Origin: Lucifuga dentata
Lineage: Eukaryota > Chordata > Actinopteri > Ophidiiformes > Bythitidae
Direction of reading: 5' to 3'
Length of the DNA: 64,000 bases
NCBI GenBank assembly: GCA_014773175.1
Contig: VXCM01000261.1
Span: forward strand, 29,343-93,342
Shown here: positions 1 through 11,896 of the stretch, piece by piece
How the letters are laid out: each line of letters opens with the position of its first letter
How positions within the stretch are numbered: position 1 is the stretch's first letter
Position numbers and translations under genes: made by a program
The notes under the pieces: model-generated
Seen by the model: only the letters and a program-made list of their open reading frames with translations
The model's database searches: none
Told to the model about the DNA's origin: nothing

Positions 1-318
1 CCCGAGTATGGCCATGGCATTTTCACAGGTGAGAAGCTGGCAGAAGGTTCTAATCCACACACATGAGACACACACCTTCATTCAACACCCAGCAACCCTG
101 AGCACATTTGGAGACTTTGTCAATGGTGAAACAATTTTTTGGTTATGTCACACTCCTCAATACACAGTATAGGGTGTAACTTAGTGTGAAACACCCCACT
201 GGGAATTGTTCTGGTTTTCTGGGAATAATACCTGGCTAAATCAGCCATCACCACCGCACTTGCCTCTCTGTGCTCAGCATAGTGCTCCATTAATCATTTT
301 TCTGAGTGCTATCCCACA

Positions 319-349
<31 letters not shown>

Positions 350-1978
350 CTTTCCCTTGTCCCCATTGCTTGCTCTCCATCCCCATTTCCTACGGCCTGT
401 GATGTGGCCTCAGTCTTTAATAATGTTATTAAGTCTCCTCATAGCCTTTGGCCACCACCCCTGCCCTGCTGTGTTCTCCCTCTTTCTTTCCATCACCTGA
501 AGAGATGGGATCAGCAGCGTGCCTTCTTAACCACAAAGCAACAGCAATGGCAGGAACAACCTGTCATTACACTCTGTTCTGGACAAATCCATTTCAGAAA
601 AAAATGAAAGAAAAAAAATCTACTCTTTTGTGTGCTGGTAATAAGCTAGAATTTAAGGGTGGTCTCGTTTATAAAATGTTGTTCAAATTTTAACTACTTT
701 TTCTTTGTAAAAAATTTCACTTTAGCTCCTCCTTCAAAACTGTGTCCAGATCAACATTGATTGCATTGTTCATGTTAATTTTGAAAATATCTAAATATAT
801 TCTATGTAATATACATTTATTATACATGCGACCTTTTATTTAAATGAAATAAAAGGTAATTTCCATGAAGATCAAGGAAATTGTGCTATAAGTAGATATT
901 AGCACACTTTTTCACTGGCAAATGGTTCTATAATGAAAGGTAGAGAAAATTAGAATGTAAAAGAATATTATTTAACCCCCCCTTATTTTCCTTTTTAGTC
1001 TAAAAAAGGAAAATCAGTCTTTGCTTGAACTGGTCAGAACTCATAGAAATATGGAACCAATGATCAGGACTCAGTTTGTTTTAAGGTGACAAGCCTAAAA
1101 GCTATCATTAAAAAAAAGCATCACATTTAGTGTAAAGGAACACAAAAGTCCATGTAATCAACAGTTGACTGAAGATATAAAAAGCCTTTAAATTGCAGAA
1201 ATGCATGATTGCATATGTTCCCAGATTTGTTCCTTTCTAATTTGCATTCCTGCCAAGTATAAATTATTGTGAAACTCCTTAAAGTGTCTTGCGCTCTTGA
1301 GTTTTTAGTGGAAAAACTATCCAATCATAATAAATTCTGAATTGCTAAGACATGTGTAGCACTAAGTTTAAAAAGTGATGATGCATTGCAGACCTATACA
1401 CCAATGTTTGGAGCTTTTCTGTGCCTTAGCACAAAGCTAAATTTCCTGGTTAAACAAGCAGGGAAGGCCCAAGTCGCTGCTTTTTGCTGTGAGGGAAGAA
1501 GCTCTGATGAAGGGTTGGTTGCTTCTATAGCAAATTAGGTCAAGTACTTACTGGGGCAATCAAAGAGGCAGGGGGGTGAACTGCAAATAGATGGAAAGAG
1601 TGAAGAGAAAGAGTGAAAATGCTTCTTCTGCCTGGTGCTTAAAACTATCTGATTTGAATGGCATGCTAATGACATTTCATCCTAGGTAACTATCAAATTT
1701 GATGTTTCTGTACCTGACTTATATTTGTCATATAAAACTCTACAAAAACAAGAATTTAGGAAATCCTTAAGATTTTTTTTTTTTTTAAGATGATTTAATG
1801 TTATTTTGACTCATCCAATGAAAATAGTCTCATAAGGCACCATCTGCACTAGATGTTACATTCTTTGTTGTTAGACTGTTTTCAGGATGATTGGTCTTTT
1901 CAGCAAGAAGATGATGAGGAACCAGTCTGAAAAGGGGACCTTGAGTTTTCCTAATCCGTTCTGTTTCTCCTTCTCCAG
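1..1978 (+). other. pcsk2: pcsk2 last intron (partial)
   Basis: Noncoding stretch upstream of the last pcsk2 coding exon, ending in a good polypyrimidine tract and CAG acceptor at 1976-1978. It contains a (TC)n run at 319-345 and a T tract near 1770. I found no earlier pcsk2 exon here, so the preceding exon must lie left of the window. The rest is AT-rich and unremarkable. Confidence 0.7.
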
Positions 1979-2535
1979 TAAGATCCAGTCTGGCAATAAA
2001 CTAGTCCTGGCCATCACCACCGATGCCTGCCAGGGGAAGGACAACTTTGTCCGCTATCTGGAGCACGTTCAAGCTGTGATCACTGTCAACGCCAGCCGCC
2101 GCGGTGACCTCAACATCAACATGACCTCGCCCATGGGCACAAAGTCCATCCTGCTGAGCCGAAGACCCCGCGACGACGACTCCAAGGTGGGCTTTGACAA
2201 GTGGCCCTTCATGACAACCCACACCTGGGGTGAGGACCCCCGTGGGACATGGGTCCTGGAGGTGGGCTTTCAGGGCAATGAGCCACANCACCTGGGGTGA
2301 GGACCCCCGTGGGACATGGGTCCTGGAGGTGGGCTTTCAGGGCAATGAGCCACAGCGTGGAGTCTTGAAAGAATGGACCCTGATGCTGCATGGAACACAA
2401 AGTGCCCCTTATATAGACCAAATAGTGCGTGATTATCAGTCCAAACTTGCTATGTCTAAAAAGGAGGAGCTGGAGGAGGAGCTGGATGAAGCTGTGGAAA
2501 GAAGCCTGAAGAGTTTGCTGAGTAAAAACAACTAA
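1979..2535 (+). CDS. pcsk2: Prohormone convertase 2 (PCSK2), last coding exon
   Basis: Terminal exon of the subtilisin/kexin-type convertase that processes prohormones in neuroendocrine secretory granules. The catalytic domain is outside the window. This exon encodes the second half of the P (Homo B) domain and the C-terminal tail. Recognition rests on near-identity with vertebrate PC2: FVRYLEHVQAVITVNA, the RRGDL segment, MTSPMGTKSILLSRRPRDDD, FDKWPFMTTHTWGED, the KEWTLMLHGTQSAPYIDQ block, and an acidic amphipathic end with KKEELEEELDEAVERSLKS just before the stop. The acceptor is at 1978/1979, and the first base completes a split codon. The raw frame breaks because 66 bp are duplicated around an N at 2288. 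Dropping one copy plus the N (67 bases) gives 162 codons plus stop in one frame. Earlier exons lie upstream. Confidence 0.95.
2222..2354. repeat. 66-bp assembly duplication around N2288
   Basis: Bases 2222-2287 and 2289-2354 are identical and separated by one N. The unit is pcsk2 coding sequence. Two copies would insert 67 bases and shift the frame, while one copy gives the conserved protein. It is an unmerged contig overlap rather than biology. Confidence 0.9.
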
Positions 2536-2602
2536 AACATCGACTGCATGTTGTCAACTCTTTCACTTTCTGTCTTTTATCAACTCTGCAACCTTGCTTT
2601 AT

Positions 2603-2636
<34 letters not shown>

Positions 2637-3084
2637 TACCTCTCTCTCTCCTCTGACTCTATCTGCCTTTTGGTATGAAGTGTTTTAAATTAGCTCTCCA
2701 CCTATGATGAATGTATCTTGTAATCCAATCATAAGAAAGTGTAACCTTCTGTAATCTGTTCTGTGTAAAGAAATCAAACTATATCACCTGGATTTCTGTT
2801 TTTTTACACTCAGCACTGTACATAAACCAGATGTAATCCACTCTTTCGTGCTCTTGCTTTAACTACCCTGCTCTTCTCTTCTGCCAACTGTTGTACAGTT
2901 TGTGACTGTAAATGATTTTCCGTGTCATTCTACTTAAAGTTTAATATCTTGCAAACAGAGCAGTGATACTTCTTTCTGTTTATATTTTTGTGACATGCAC
3001 TGTTTATATAAACAAGGAAAGCAATGTGTGATTCATTTTGAAGCCTGTGGTCCTCAGTTCATATTTCATAATCTCTATAATAAA
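2536..3084 (+). other. pcsk2: pcsk2 3'UTR with candidate poly(A) signal
   Basis: Noncoding sequence after the pcsk2 stop. It has a (CT)n microsatellite at 2606-2633 and the first good AATAAA at 3079-3084. The 3' end is inferred from that hexamer only. A later site is possible. Confidence 0.5.
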
Positions 3085-3353
3085 TCTATTCAGCTGTTTA
3101 TCAAAGCACCTGACAGATTTGCACCACTGCTGAACATACTGAGTAAAAGTATCGTGATGTACTCATTTGTTTACTCCAAACAGGAAGATAGAGGAAAAAC
3201 AAAGGAAATGATACAGATAGACATAGAGAGTTCTTCATTTAAGAATATTTATATTCTTAAATTTATATATTTAAGAATATATTTCTGCAAAAAAAAAAAA
3301 AAAAAAAAAATCGTGCTATTCTTGCAGTCCTCATTTTACACATACTTTGTTAA

Positions 3354-4032
3354 AGGATCATACCATCCATTTTGCATGTTTGAGCCTAATATATTAAATC
3401 TTCATACATTACGTTATTGACAATCATTTCCCAAAGGAAACCCTTAAAAAAAACGTCGTTCAGCTTTCCTAATATTTTGCAAAATCTCTTATTATCTCTA
3501 TAATCTCTTATAATCTCTCTTTCAAAATTAAATATTCAAGCCATATACACACCTTAAAAATTCATGTTTTGCCTGCTAATAGTTAAGCAGCCTTATGAAG
3601 TCATGGCCGTTTAAATTTTTCGATAAACGCAGGTCTTGGGACTATATTCCCCGGTAGAGACATACATTCACTCTGCACTTTTTATTGCACTTAAACACTA
3701 AAATTATGTAACCTCGAAAAAAACCTGAATACATGTCTTGTTGGTGATGATGGATTACCTATCCCAAGAACATTTCAAGTATCAACAAGTTGATTTTAAT
3801 AGTGTACCAGAATGAACTGAAACCAATGGCGGTCTGGAAGGAAGGACAAAAAAAATTAATTCACTGTTCCAGTAGTATGCTTTGGGAAATGATTGTCAGT
3901 AATGTTATGTGTACGAAAATTGAATATATTAGGCTCAAACATGCAAAATGGNGGAAATGATTGTCAGTAATGTTATGTGTACGAAAATTGAATATATTAG
4001 GCTCAAACATGCAAAATGGCTGGTATTGTCCT
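3354..4032. mobile_element. TTAA-flanked inverted-repeat MITE, copy 1
   Basis: Begins with AGGATCATACC after TTAA (3350-3353) and ends with the inverted complement followed by TTAA (4033-4036). Terminal inverted repeats are roughly 90 bp: the left end reads toward TTTGAGCCTAATATATT and the right end is its complement. It has no coding capacity. It lies between the tails of pcsk2 and bfsp1. An assembly duplication around N3952 (3885-3951 and 3953-4019) inflates its length. The TTAA target and purine-rich AGG terminus fit Kolobok better than piggyBac (CCY ends), but the superfamily is inferred. Confidence 0.75.
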
Positions 4033-4036
4033 TTAA

Positions 4037-5129
4037 AGTGAGAATAATTTGATGACTCATTGATGCTACAAGTGGCATGCTAGCATCAGTGACTTCTTGT
4101 AATGTGTGAACAGTGTTAGCCTTGCCGCTACATTCACTTTCCTCAGCCAGGCTTGTGTTGGAGCTGGACATTAGAGCTATATTAAAATATAGCGTCATAG
4201 AAACTATTTAGCACTGAAGCAAATATCATAACCTTCCAAAAATCAGCTCTGAAGCCATTATCAGTCATTTTATTTGGTGATACTATTCATGTTTTATACA
4301 TTACTGAAACCTAGCAGGTTAAGTTAACTTACAAGCTAAAATATTAGCATTTAGTTATTTTACTCAGGTTGTTACAGTTTGTAGTATTGCAATCACCAAT
4401 ACAACATTATGCAGTGATACACTGTTCATGAGTATCGTTATCGCAAAAATGCTTTGAGATTTGATATTATTTTATGGTTATATCACCCACCACCCCGCTT
4501 TCATTACCAGCGAGCATTCATTTTATCACCAATAATGCTAATTAATTTTCATACCATACAGAAGATAGAAAAAATAGCATTCATAAACACAAAGTATGTG
4601 CATGAATGTGTTTGTGGCTTTATTAAAGAAATGGGTGAAAGGCTGCTTCACAGTTTCAACCTCAAATCAAACAGAATAAGAGACTAATTCATTCTTGGAT
4701 CATTTTTATTTTTCAATATATCAAAGCAAATTGAAACACAGCAAAATTGTGCTGAGGGCAGGCATGGCATCCAATTCAACAAATGAGCTCAGAGGGGAAA
4801 ATCTGAGTTCTAGGCAGAGTTCAGAAGGCTGGCACAACTTCTCAGGTTTTATTTCTTTTCTTAAATTTTTAGATGGCTTTGAGTTTCATGCTTTTATGGT
4901 CTCAAGTTTTCAGACAGTAAAGGTCTATAGCGTGAGCAGGTCTAAGTCGAACACAAACAGAACTTATGGAACCAGCAATATTCTGGATACAAGACCAGAG
5001 ATTGTAAGCAAATGAAGATCAGAAAAGGAATGCATTGGTGGTCACAAAGTAGTCTGATGGTCTTCTTGTTCGCAGACTGGGACCATGAGGAACTCTAATG
5101 GAGTTTTCCAACATGAAGTTCCCCAGATT
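4037..5129. other. Intergenic DNA and bfsp1 3'UTR
   Basis: No coding sequence seen. On the minus strand, AATAAA hexamers at 4848-4853 and 4705-4710 are candidate poly(A) signals for bfsp1, which ends just to the right. The rest is AT-rich with no recognisable element. Confidence 0.4.
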
Positions 5130-6155
5130 TCAGTGTTTCTTCTTGCTGGATTTCTCAATCAGTCTCCACCACCATGGACGTCTCCTCATAACCTTTAACC
5201 TTGCGGTTGTTTGAGAACTTCTCCACAGACTCCACCACCTCCACCTTCTCGTAGCTCATGGTGTCTGGGGTCTTAGAACTGGAGCTGGAGCTGGTGANCC
5301 ACCACCTCCACCTTCTCGTAGCTCATGGTGTCTGGGGTCTTAGAACTGGAGCTGGAGCTGGTGACAACCCCATGAGGTGCAAGCATTGGAGTGGGTCCGC
5401 TCTGGCCGTTTCTCTTGGGAGCAGAGGGATGGGTGGCAGCTGGGGTGGGTTCTTTGGGGCCGTAACCTGGGCCAGAGGCTGGAGTGGGCTGGAATGGGCT
5501 TGGATCTTTAGCTTTAGGATGAGGCTCTCCATTCTTCTGCCTACTTTTCCCACCGCTACTTCCTCCGTTGTCCTTTCCTTTTCCTCCCTTATTGTCCTCC
5601 TTTCCTCCTGGATTAGAGGGCAGGGTGGGGCTGATGGGCCGAGGGTCTTGCCTGGGATGAGGAGGTGCGAAAGGCTCATAGGGAGACATCATTCCATCTC
5701 TGATAGTAACAACGATGTGGCCGGCAGATGGTGTGGAGGTGTAGAAGTAGGGGTCTGGATAGCTGCCATCACCTGTGACAAGGACATAACGACCCTTGGT
5801 GTAGAAGTCAGCGATTGGCTCAGGTCTCTTGTATCTCCTCATTCGGTCTCTGACTATGTTGCAAAGCGTGTCAAAGGCCTTGCTGATCTGAGCTCCGTCT
5901 GGGACATCCTGGGGAGACACTCCACCAAACACAGGCCTGTGCTCAGTCCTCTTCACCCTCTCCTCCCGCACCTCCTCAGATCTGATCCCGTTCTTTTCCG
6001 CATCTTCAACATCCTCAGTGTTTCCTCCATATTTTTCCTCCTGGCCATTGTCCGTCACATCTTTTTTAGTCAGCTCTTTCTTCTTCAGAACCTTCTTAGC
6101 CAGGACCTTCTGGCGGGCTTGACACTGGTGATGTCTTGAAAAGCCTGGGTGATAT
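5130..6155 (-). CDS. bfsp1: bfsp1 exon 8: tail domain and stop, two frameshifts
   Basis: The acceptor TTCAG is just right of 6155. The exon opens with [14 protein letters not shown], in phase with exon 7. After the KP codons at about 6114-6117 the conserved continuation [15 protein letters not shown] is in another frame, as if one G/C were lost from a short run. The tail is Pro/Lys/Gly-rich and includes [16 protein letters not shown]. Near the end the frame reads [10 protein letters not shown] then TGA at 5155-5157. A family-like ending IEKSSKKKH with TGA at 5130-5132 is in a different frame. A 66-bp duplication around N5298 also interrupts the raw exon. Confidence 0.85.
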
Positions 6156-9100
6156 CTGAACATACAAGAGGTTAAAATCAGCCGGTTGGACTCATTGAGG
6201 AACAAGCATCAGCTAAATGTAAAGGCAATGCATTCACTTGTCAGACTGAGCCTCTGAAAGCTCCAGTTAGGATTGTTGCCTCTCACAATGGCTCCTGATT
6301 GTGTATGCCCTCAAAAGTCATTATCAGCGTAAACCAGCTGTGATATACTGATGCTGCCCTTACCTCTCCCCCTGCTTGAAGCGCTGGGTGTGTGAGAGTA
6401 GTGGTAATTAGCGGTGAACAGGGTAATGGGAGTGCCAATTATAGCCGAATTCAACCTGCAAAAAAGAGAAGAATGACATTTAATCTAGTGATAGCCATGT
6501 GCTTTCTTGCAGTTATTTTTGTTTGTTTCATTTTTGTTTAACCTTTATTTAACCAGGAAAAACCTCCTGAGACTAAAAATCTCTTTTCCAAGAGTGTCCT
6601 GGCCAAAACAGGCAGCAACATAAGTTAGAGACAGACAACATAGAACAAAAATATATACACAATTACAACAGGAAGAATGAAAGAATAATCTAGAAAGGAA
6701 GAAAAAATCAGTCATATTTAACATGAATAAAGAAATTGTACAAGAAAAAAAAAAAAAANCAAGAAAAAAAAAAAAAAGACACTTTGCTTGCAGTAGTGCC
6801 ATAGAGGAAAACATGTGGAGAGGAGAATATTTGCAGTAGTATTTTTTGTCAAACAGTGCCACCTGCTGGTTGATTCTGCATTGTACATTAACCCATGGTA
6901 CAGTATGTTTTATTATACAGCATACAGCAAATGATAAATCGTTTTTAATCAATATATACACTTGGCCTCAATTGGAGCAGAATTAAGGTAAAAAGTGTGA
7001 AGGAGCACAAAACTTCAATTTTTTTGAAGCAGCACATCTTCTCACTAATTAATTTTTTTTTTTTTTAATTTTTAGGATTAAGGTTAGAAGTGGTTTAGTT
7101 TAACATTAGAGTAAAGTAGGGGTTGGCATCTGATGATAGTGGTTGTGGTTATGGTAAGTACAGTAATACCAGTTTGTGTATGAAAGCAACCATGTGGATG
7201 CATTCTACCTGTTATCTTCATTCTCGATGATCCTCTTATACCTCTCCAGCTCGTTCTCCAGAGATGTTTGGTACATAGCCAGGTGGCGACACTCACTGGT
7301 GTATTTCTCCAGGGACCGCTCGGCCTCCTCAGTCTCTTTCCACAGAGATTCAATTTTTTCATTCTGCATCTGGATCTCATCATCATAATTCTCTTGTGTG
7401 CTTTTGATGGCTTGCTCCAGCGCTGTAGTCTGGAAGAGAGATGAAGAAATTATGATTACATGATTTTAAAAATTAACAAAGCCCCATGAGGAGATTCAGC
7501 ACTGCAGTGTGCAGATCATTAGGCTAGCATAGCATGTGTTGCTAATGAAGAGCAAGGATTTCATTAGTGTCCGGTGAAATAAAGGTGGAAAAAAAAAAAA
7601 AAAAAAATTAAAAATCAAACCATTTTTAGGCTAATAAAACAACAACAATTTATTAATATAAAACAATGAGATCTCAACAACTAAATGCAGTTATGAGATG
7701 TGATATTGTAATTTTCTACGGGATCCAGACAGTTGAGAGATCTAAGATACACAATGTGAGCAGGGTGAAGAGCAAAATTTAGCAAGATAGCAGAGGCATG
7801 TCTTTAAACAAAACCTGTAAGAAAAAAAAAAGCAACATCTAAAATTAAATAAATTCTGTTATTAAATTTGCTTTTGTGATGTTGCATTACATTAAATTGA
7901 GATAACTCACTATTACATGTATTCCACATCCCCTAAAAAAAATGTTTAATCATTTTGTGCTACTTTAAGAAGGTCATGACTGACATCTGGTGGTATATTT
8001 GAGCCATCAAAGTTTCGAGATTATGGCAGCTGCAGTCTTATTAATATTTATGAATTAAGTAACAGATAAATAAGGATGTAATATATTTTTAAAAAATAGA
8101 AACAATAGAGTTTTTGCATTTCAATGAAAGATAAATTGATGCATTCATTACTTAAAACAGACAGATGGCATGTTAATATATCCTGAAATGAACTGATTTC
8201 TTAATAATTGTGCACATATTTTATTTTATTTGCTCAGCTAATGTTTTATATTTATTATTTTAGGTTTTTAATGGCTTGGTCCTTAATTGTTTGACTAGAT
8301 AAATCTGAGATATACTCAGACATTACAGACAAATGAGAAACTATGCTGTTTTTCATGTGATTCTTATTCGAAATATGTTTCTATTTTACACCAAATTCTA
8401 CAATATCACTGAAAACAAGCCTTTTTTTTTTTTTTCAGAATAAGGTAATATTAATAAATTAGCTCTTATTTGGTATCCAGACCTGATCATCAATTTGGTA
8501 ATTATCACAGCTTCCAGTCATGTTTTAAATCACCTTTTTTGCTTACATGTGGATTGACTTTACTTATAAGGTTGGCAGACCACAGCCAATGAGTTCTCCT
8601 TACAATTCTAAATACTGAAAATACATCTGAGTTAAGGGAATTCTTTAAAAAGATTCCTTTGAGAAAGATGTCTAACAATAAAATATAAAATGAATCAATG
8701 GGAAACTGAATTTACCCATGAGCTTAGACCAGTCTTGGTAGTGTCTGGATTTCTTTTAACCTCCTTTTGTCCTTAATTTAATTAAGGCCCTTTGAGAAAT
8801 CCTCTTTATTATGTCTTTCAGTAAATACTAATTTATGACATTAGAGGGGAAAAAAAAAAAAAGGAAGACTGGAGTTAATCAACATGAAACCTCCTGTTGT
8901 CATGGTGACAGAGTGACCCACCTCGGTCTGTAGGCGTTGTTTCTGGGCCTGCAGTTGACAGAGAGTGCTCTTATATTCTTACAGCTGGATTTGCAGTCCA
9001 GGGACTTTCCTCTGAGCCAGCAGCTTCTCCTGCTCCTTCACATGTTCATCACAAATCAGTGAGAACATGAATGAGATTCCATATATCATTATAGTATGAG

Positions 9101-11851
9101 GGTTACAACACACCCAGTGGTCAATCTCTATCATACATCTCACTGTAATAAAAGCTTCATCCTTTCATTTTTAAATCGAAAGACATTAAAGGGGAAATAT
9201 TACAGAGATTTCCATGTTCTTATTTTCATTTGGGATTCTAGACTGAACACTTTGCAATTTTTTAAAAGTGCACACAATGATCCATTTCTACTTTCCCTTA
9301 CTGCAGCATCACTGTGCACACTGAGTGAAAACAGGTCATTTTAGGTACTGTCTCTTGAAGATGGACAGCAAAACATGGATGCTCGCCAATGCTTGCACAT
9401 GAGTCTCAAATTTCATGTGTGTGTCTAACCAGACGTGTCAATTCAAATGTGTTTCACGTTGATGTAAACATGTTACAGAAGCAAAGATCCAATCAAAATC
9501 AAGACTTTCAGGGCAGTTCAAGACCTATGGGTTTGTCTTACAGGATGCATTTCTACAGGGATGAACCTCAAGTTTTACAAGTTTATATTTTCTTGCTATA
9601 TTACACTATGAAAATATGATGCAATATAATAAAAAAATGCATAAAATGCCTTTAAAAAAAAAATTGTTTCCTGTTTGGATTCACTATGTTTTGGTTTGGC
9701 ACAGACAAAGCAGCTTGTTCCAACAAATATTTAAATATGTAAAACTCCAAATCATGTGCAAATTGTTTGTCAGTGTTGCACATTTACTCATAAATGAGCA
9801 AACATTGCCAATTCCCCCTGCATTTGCTCCATTATGCAGACTAACACCCATGTCTGTGTCTGTCTCTCATTTTCAAACCCACACACACACACACTGTACA
9901 CATACACACACATATGCAGCTGCCAATAACACATATGCTGACAAGCCAATAACCTCATCAACCCCAGACACATGTCCAGAGCTGATACACATGACACCAT
10001 ATTCTCCCCAGACTGTGCTAGCACACATACTGTATGCACGCACGCACACACACACAAACACACAGATAACATTAATGCCCCTCACCTCTGAGATGTTCAC
10101 TGACCAACTTGGAACAAGGGGCAGTGTCTGGTTGATTTGCTGTAAAATGTTGACATAGGTCTGGATCTCTGCAAGGTCCTGTTCCCAAAGATATTATAAA
10201 AAGATACAAACTAAATAAATAAATAAACAATTGAGCACGAAGAAGGGCATCCCAACAATATTTTTTTATATACCAGAACCATTCCTCTATTGTTTTTCAT
10301 ACACATTTGTTATGTTGAAATAAAAAGAAGCATTTTTCCTTTTGAGTCTACCTATACAAGCATGATCTTAGTCTGTAATAAAGAGCAGATATATTTCAAA
10401 AGAACTTCAAAGCAGAGAAGAATCCAAATGAGCTGATTCTATTCTTTCCCACATAATACAGCATCGACGGCGCCTTTTGATATTCTACTGAAAGTGTGAT
10501 ATCTTTTTTTTTTTTTTTTTTTNTTTTTTTTTTTTTTTTTTTGCAGAAAGTGGGATTAATTCATCATCAAAAGCGACATTGTTGGAGGGAAAAAAAGAAA
10601 GAAATGGCTCAGGCAAGAATGTCTGTGAAACTAAGCCTGATGCATTATACAGCAGGCTGGTTTTTTCTTTTGTATAAGCATTTTTTTGTGGGCATTATAT
10701 TACACCTTTAAGAGCATTCTGTGCACATTTACAGTGCAGAAGGCAATACTTGTGTTTTTGTCATTCCTCTCATACTGTATTTCAATGCCTGGAAGGAGCG
10801 CTGTTACATTTTCTCCCTGATTCTTCATTTATGTTATCCAGGAGAGAAATTATTAATGGAGTCCTGCTGCACATCACAACACACCCACTGTTGCTAAAAT
10901 CAAGTTTTTGAGCTTTGATTTTAGAGAGATAAGGGTGGAAGTTCAACAAAGGGAACACAAAGATAACTAATTTCTTGTTGTACAGTAGTTAAAACCAATG
11001 ACGTTTGGTGTGGAACAGATTAGCTCATTGTGAATTATCCACTAAATACCCAAAATATGGTATCAGAGATACAGTCAATTGGATCAAATTGTGCACAATT
11101 TAAGGCTGTGAAGCCCTTTTAAGAGCAATACAAAGGAGCTATAAAATGGAGATCTATTTCTATTAGCAATCTGTAGTCGCAGCTAATGAAGAACATGATA
11201 TTTGATTCTGGAAAATGATTCCAGATTTTATTCTAAAAAGTTCTTATTGTATAAAATACTAAAATAATTCTAAAATAAATAAATAAATAAAGATGTTATA
11301 TATATAATTAAAAACATCTAAAAACTCTTACAAATAAAAAAGTAAATTTTAAAAATAAAAAAAAATCTAAAATTAAAAAAATCTTTATAGTGTACTGTAT
11401 GTAAAAAAAATAAAATTTATCTCCAAAAATTTGGAGAAAATCTATAGAAATGTGTAATTCTAGAATCTCTGATTGTCATGTGATCCATTTTCTATTGAGT
11501 CCTTCACACTTCCTCTGTAAACAAGATGTTTACTAGCAGGTTTGGTCACTCTGTCATTTGCGTTTTTATTTTACAGTGTAGCTTTCACTAAAATGAGCAT
11601 TCCAGTGGTGTACAGCTCACCTGCCTTCTACAGTATCTCTCAACGAATATAGAAAGGTATGGATTTATGGATGAAGCCCACACATTTCTCCCATGGTATT
11701 TCTGTCATACTGAGGCTGTTTTAGTTTATGCTCATTCATGATGAAGGCCACTGACCTTCTTGTATCTCTCTCTAGTGGAGTTGATGTCATCCTGCAGGAA
11801 TTGTGATTGAATTTGGTGTTCCAGGTTTCTCAGGAGAGCACTGTCAGCCTC

Positions 11852-11896
<45 letters not shown>

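Noticed and set aside
1..29. Possible exon end before a GTGAGA donor at the window start
   Set aside because: The translation does not match the pcsk2 segment expected before the last exon, and there is too little sequence to judge.
206..693. Open frames of 133 and 81 codons
   Set aside because: Low-complexity Ser/Leu from a (TC)n run inside the pcsk2 intron, with no family resemblance or splice context.
2001..2291. Minus-strand open frame opposite pcsk2
   Set aside because: Shadow of the conserved pcsk2 exon on the other strand.
5258..6139. 293-codon + strand open frame
   Set aside because: Antisense shadow of bfsp1 exon 8, whose minus-strand protein is clearly conserved.
8970..8985. GTAAGA at the exon 5 stop read as an alternative splice donor
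   Set aside because: It would leave two bases of a codon before exon 6, which starts in phase 0, and would discard conserved exon sequence.
9616..10158. 180-codon frame rich in His/Thr
   Set aside because: Produced by CA repeats in bfsp1 intron 4 and overlaps exon 4 on the opposite strand.
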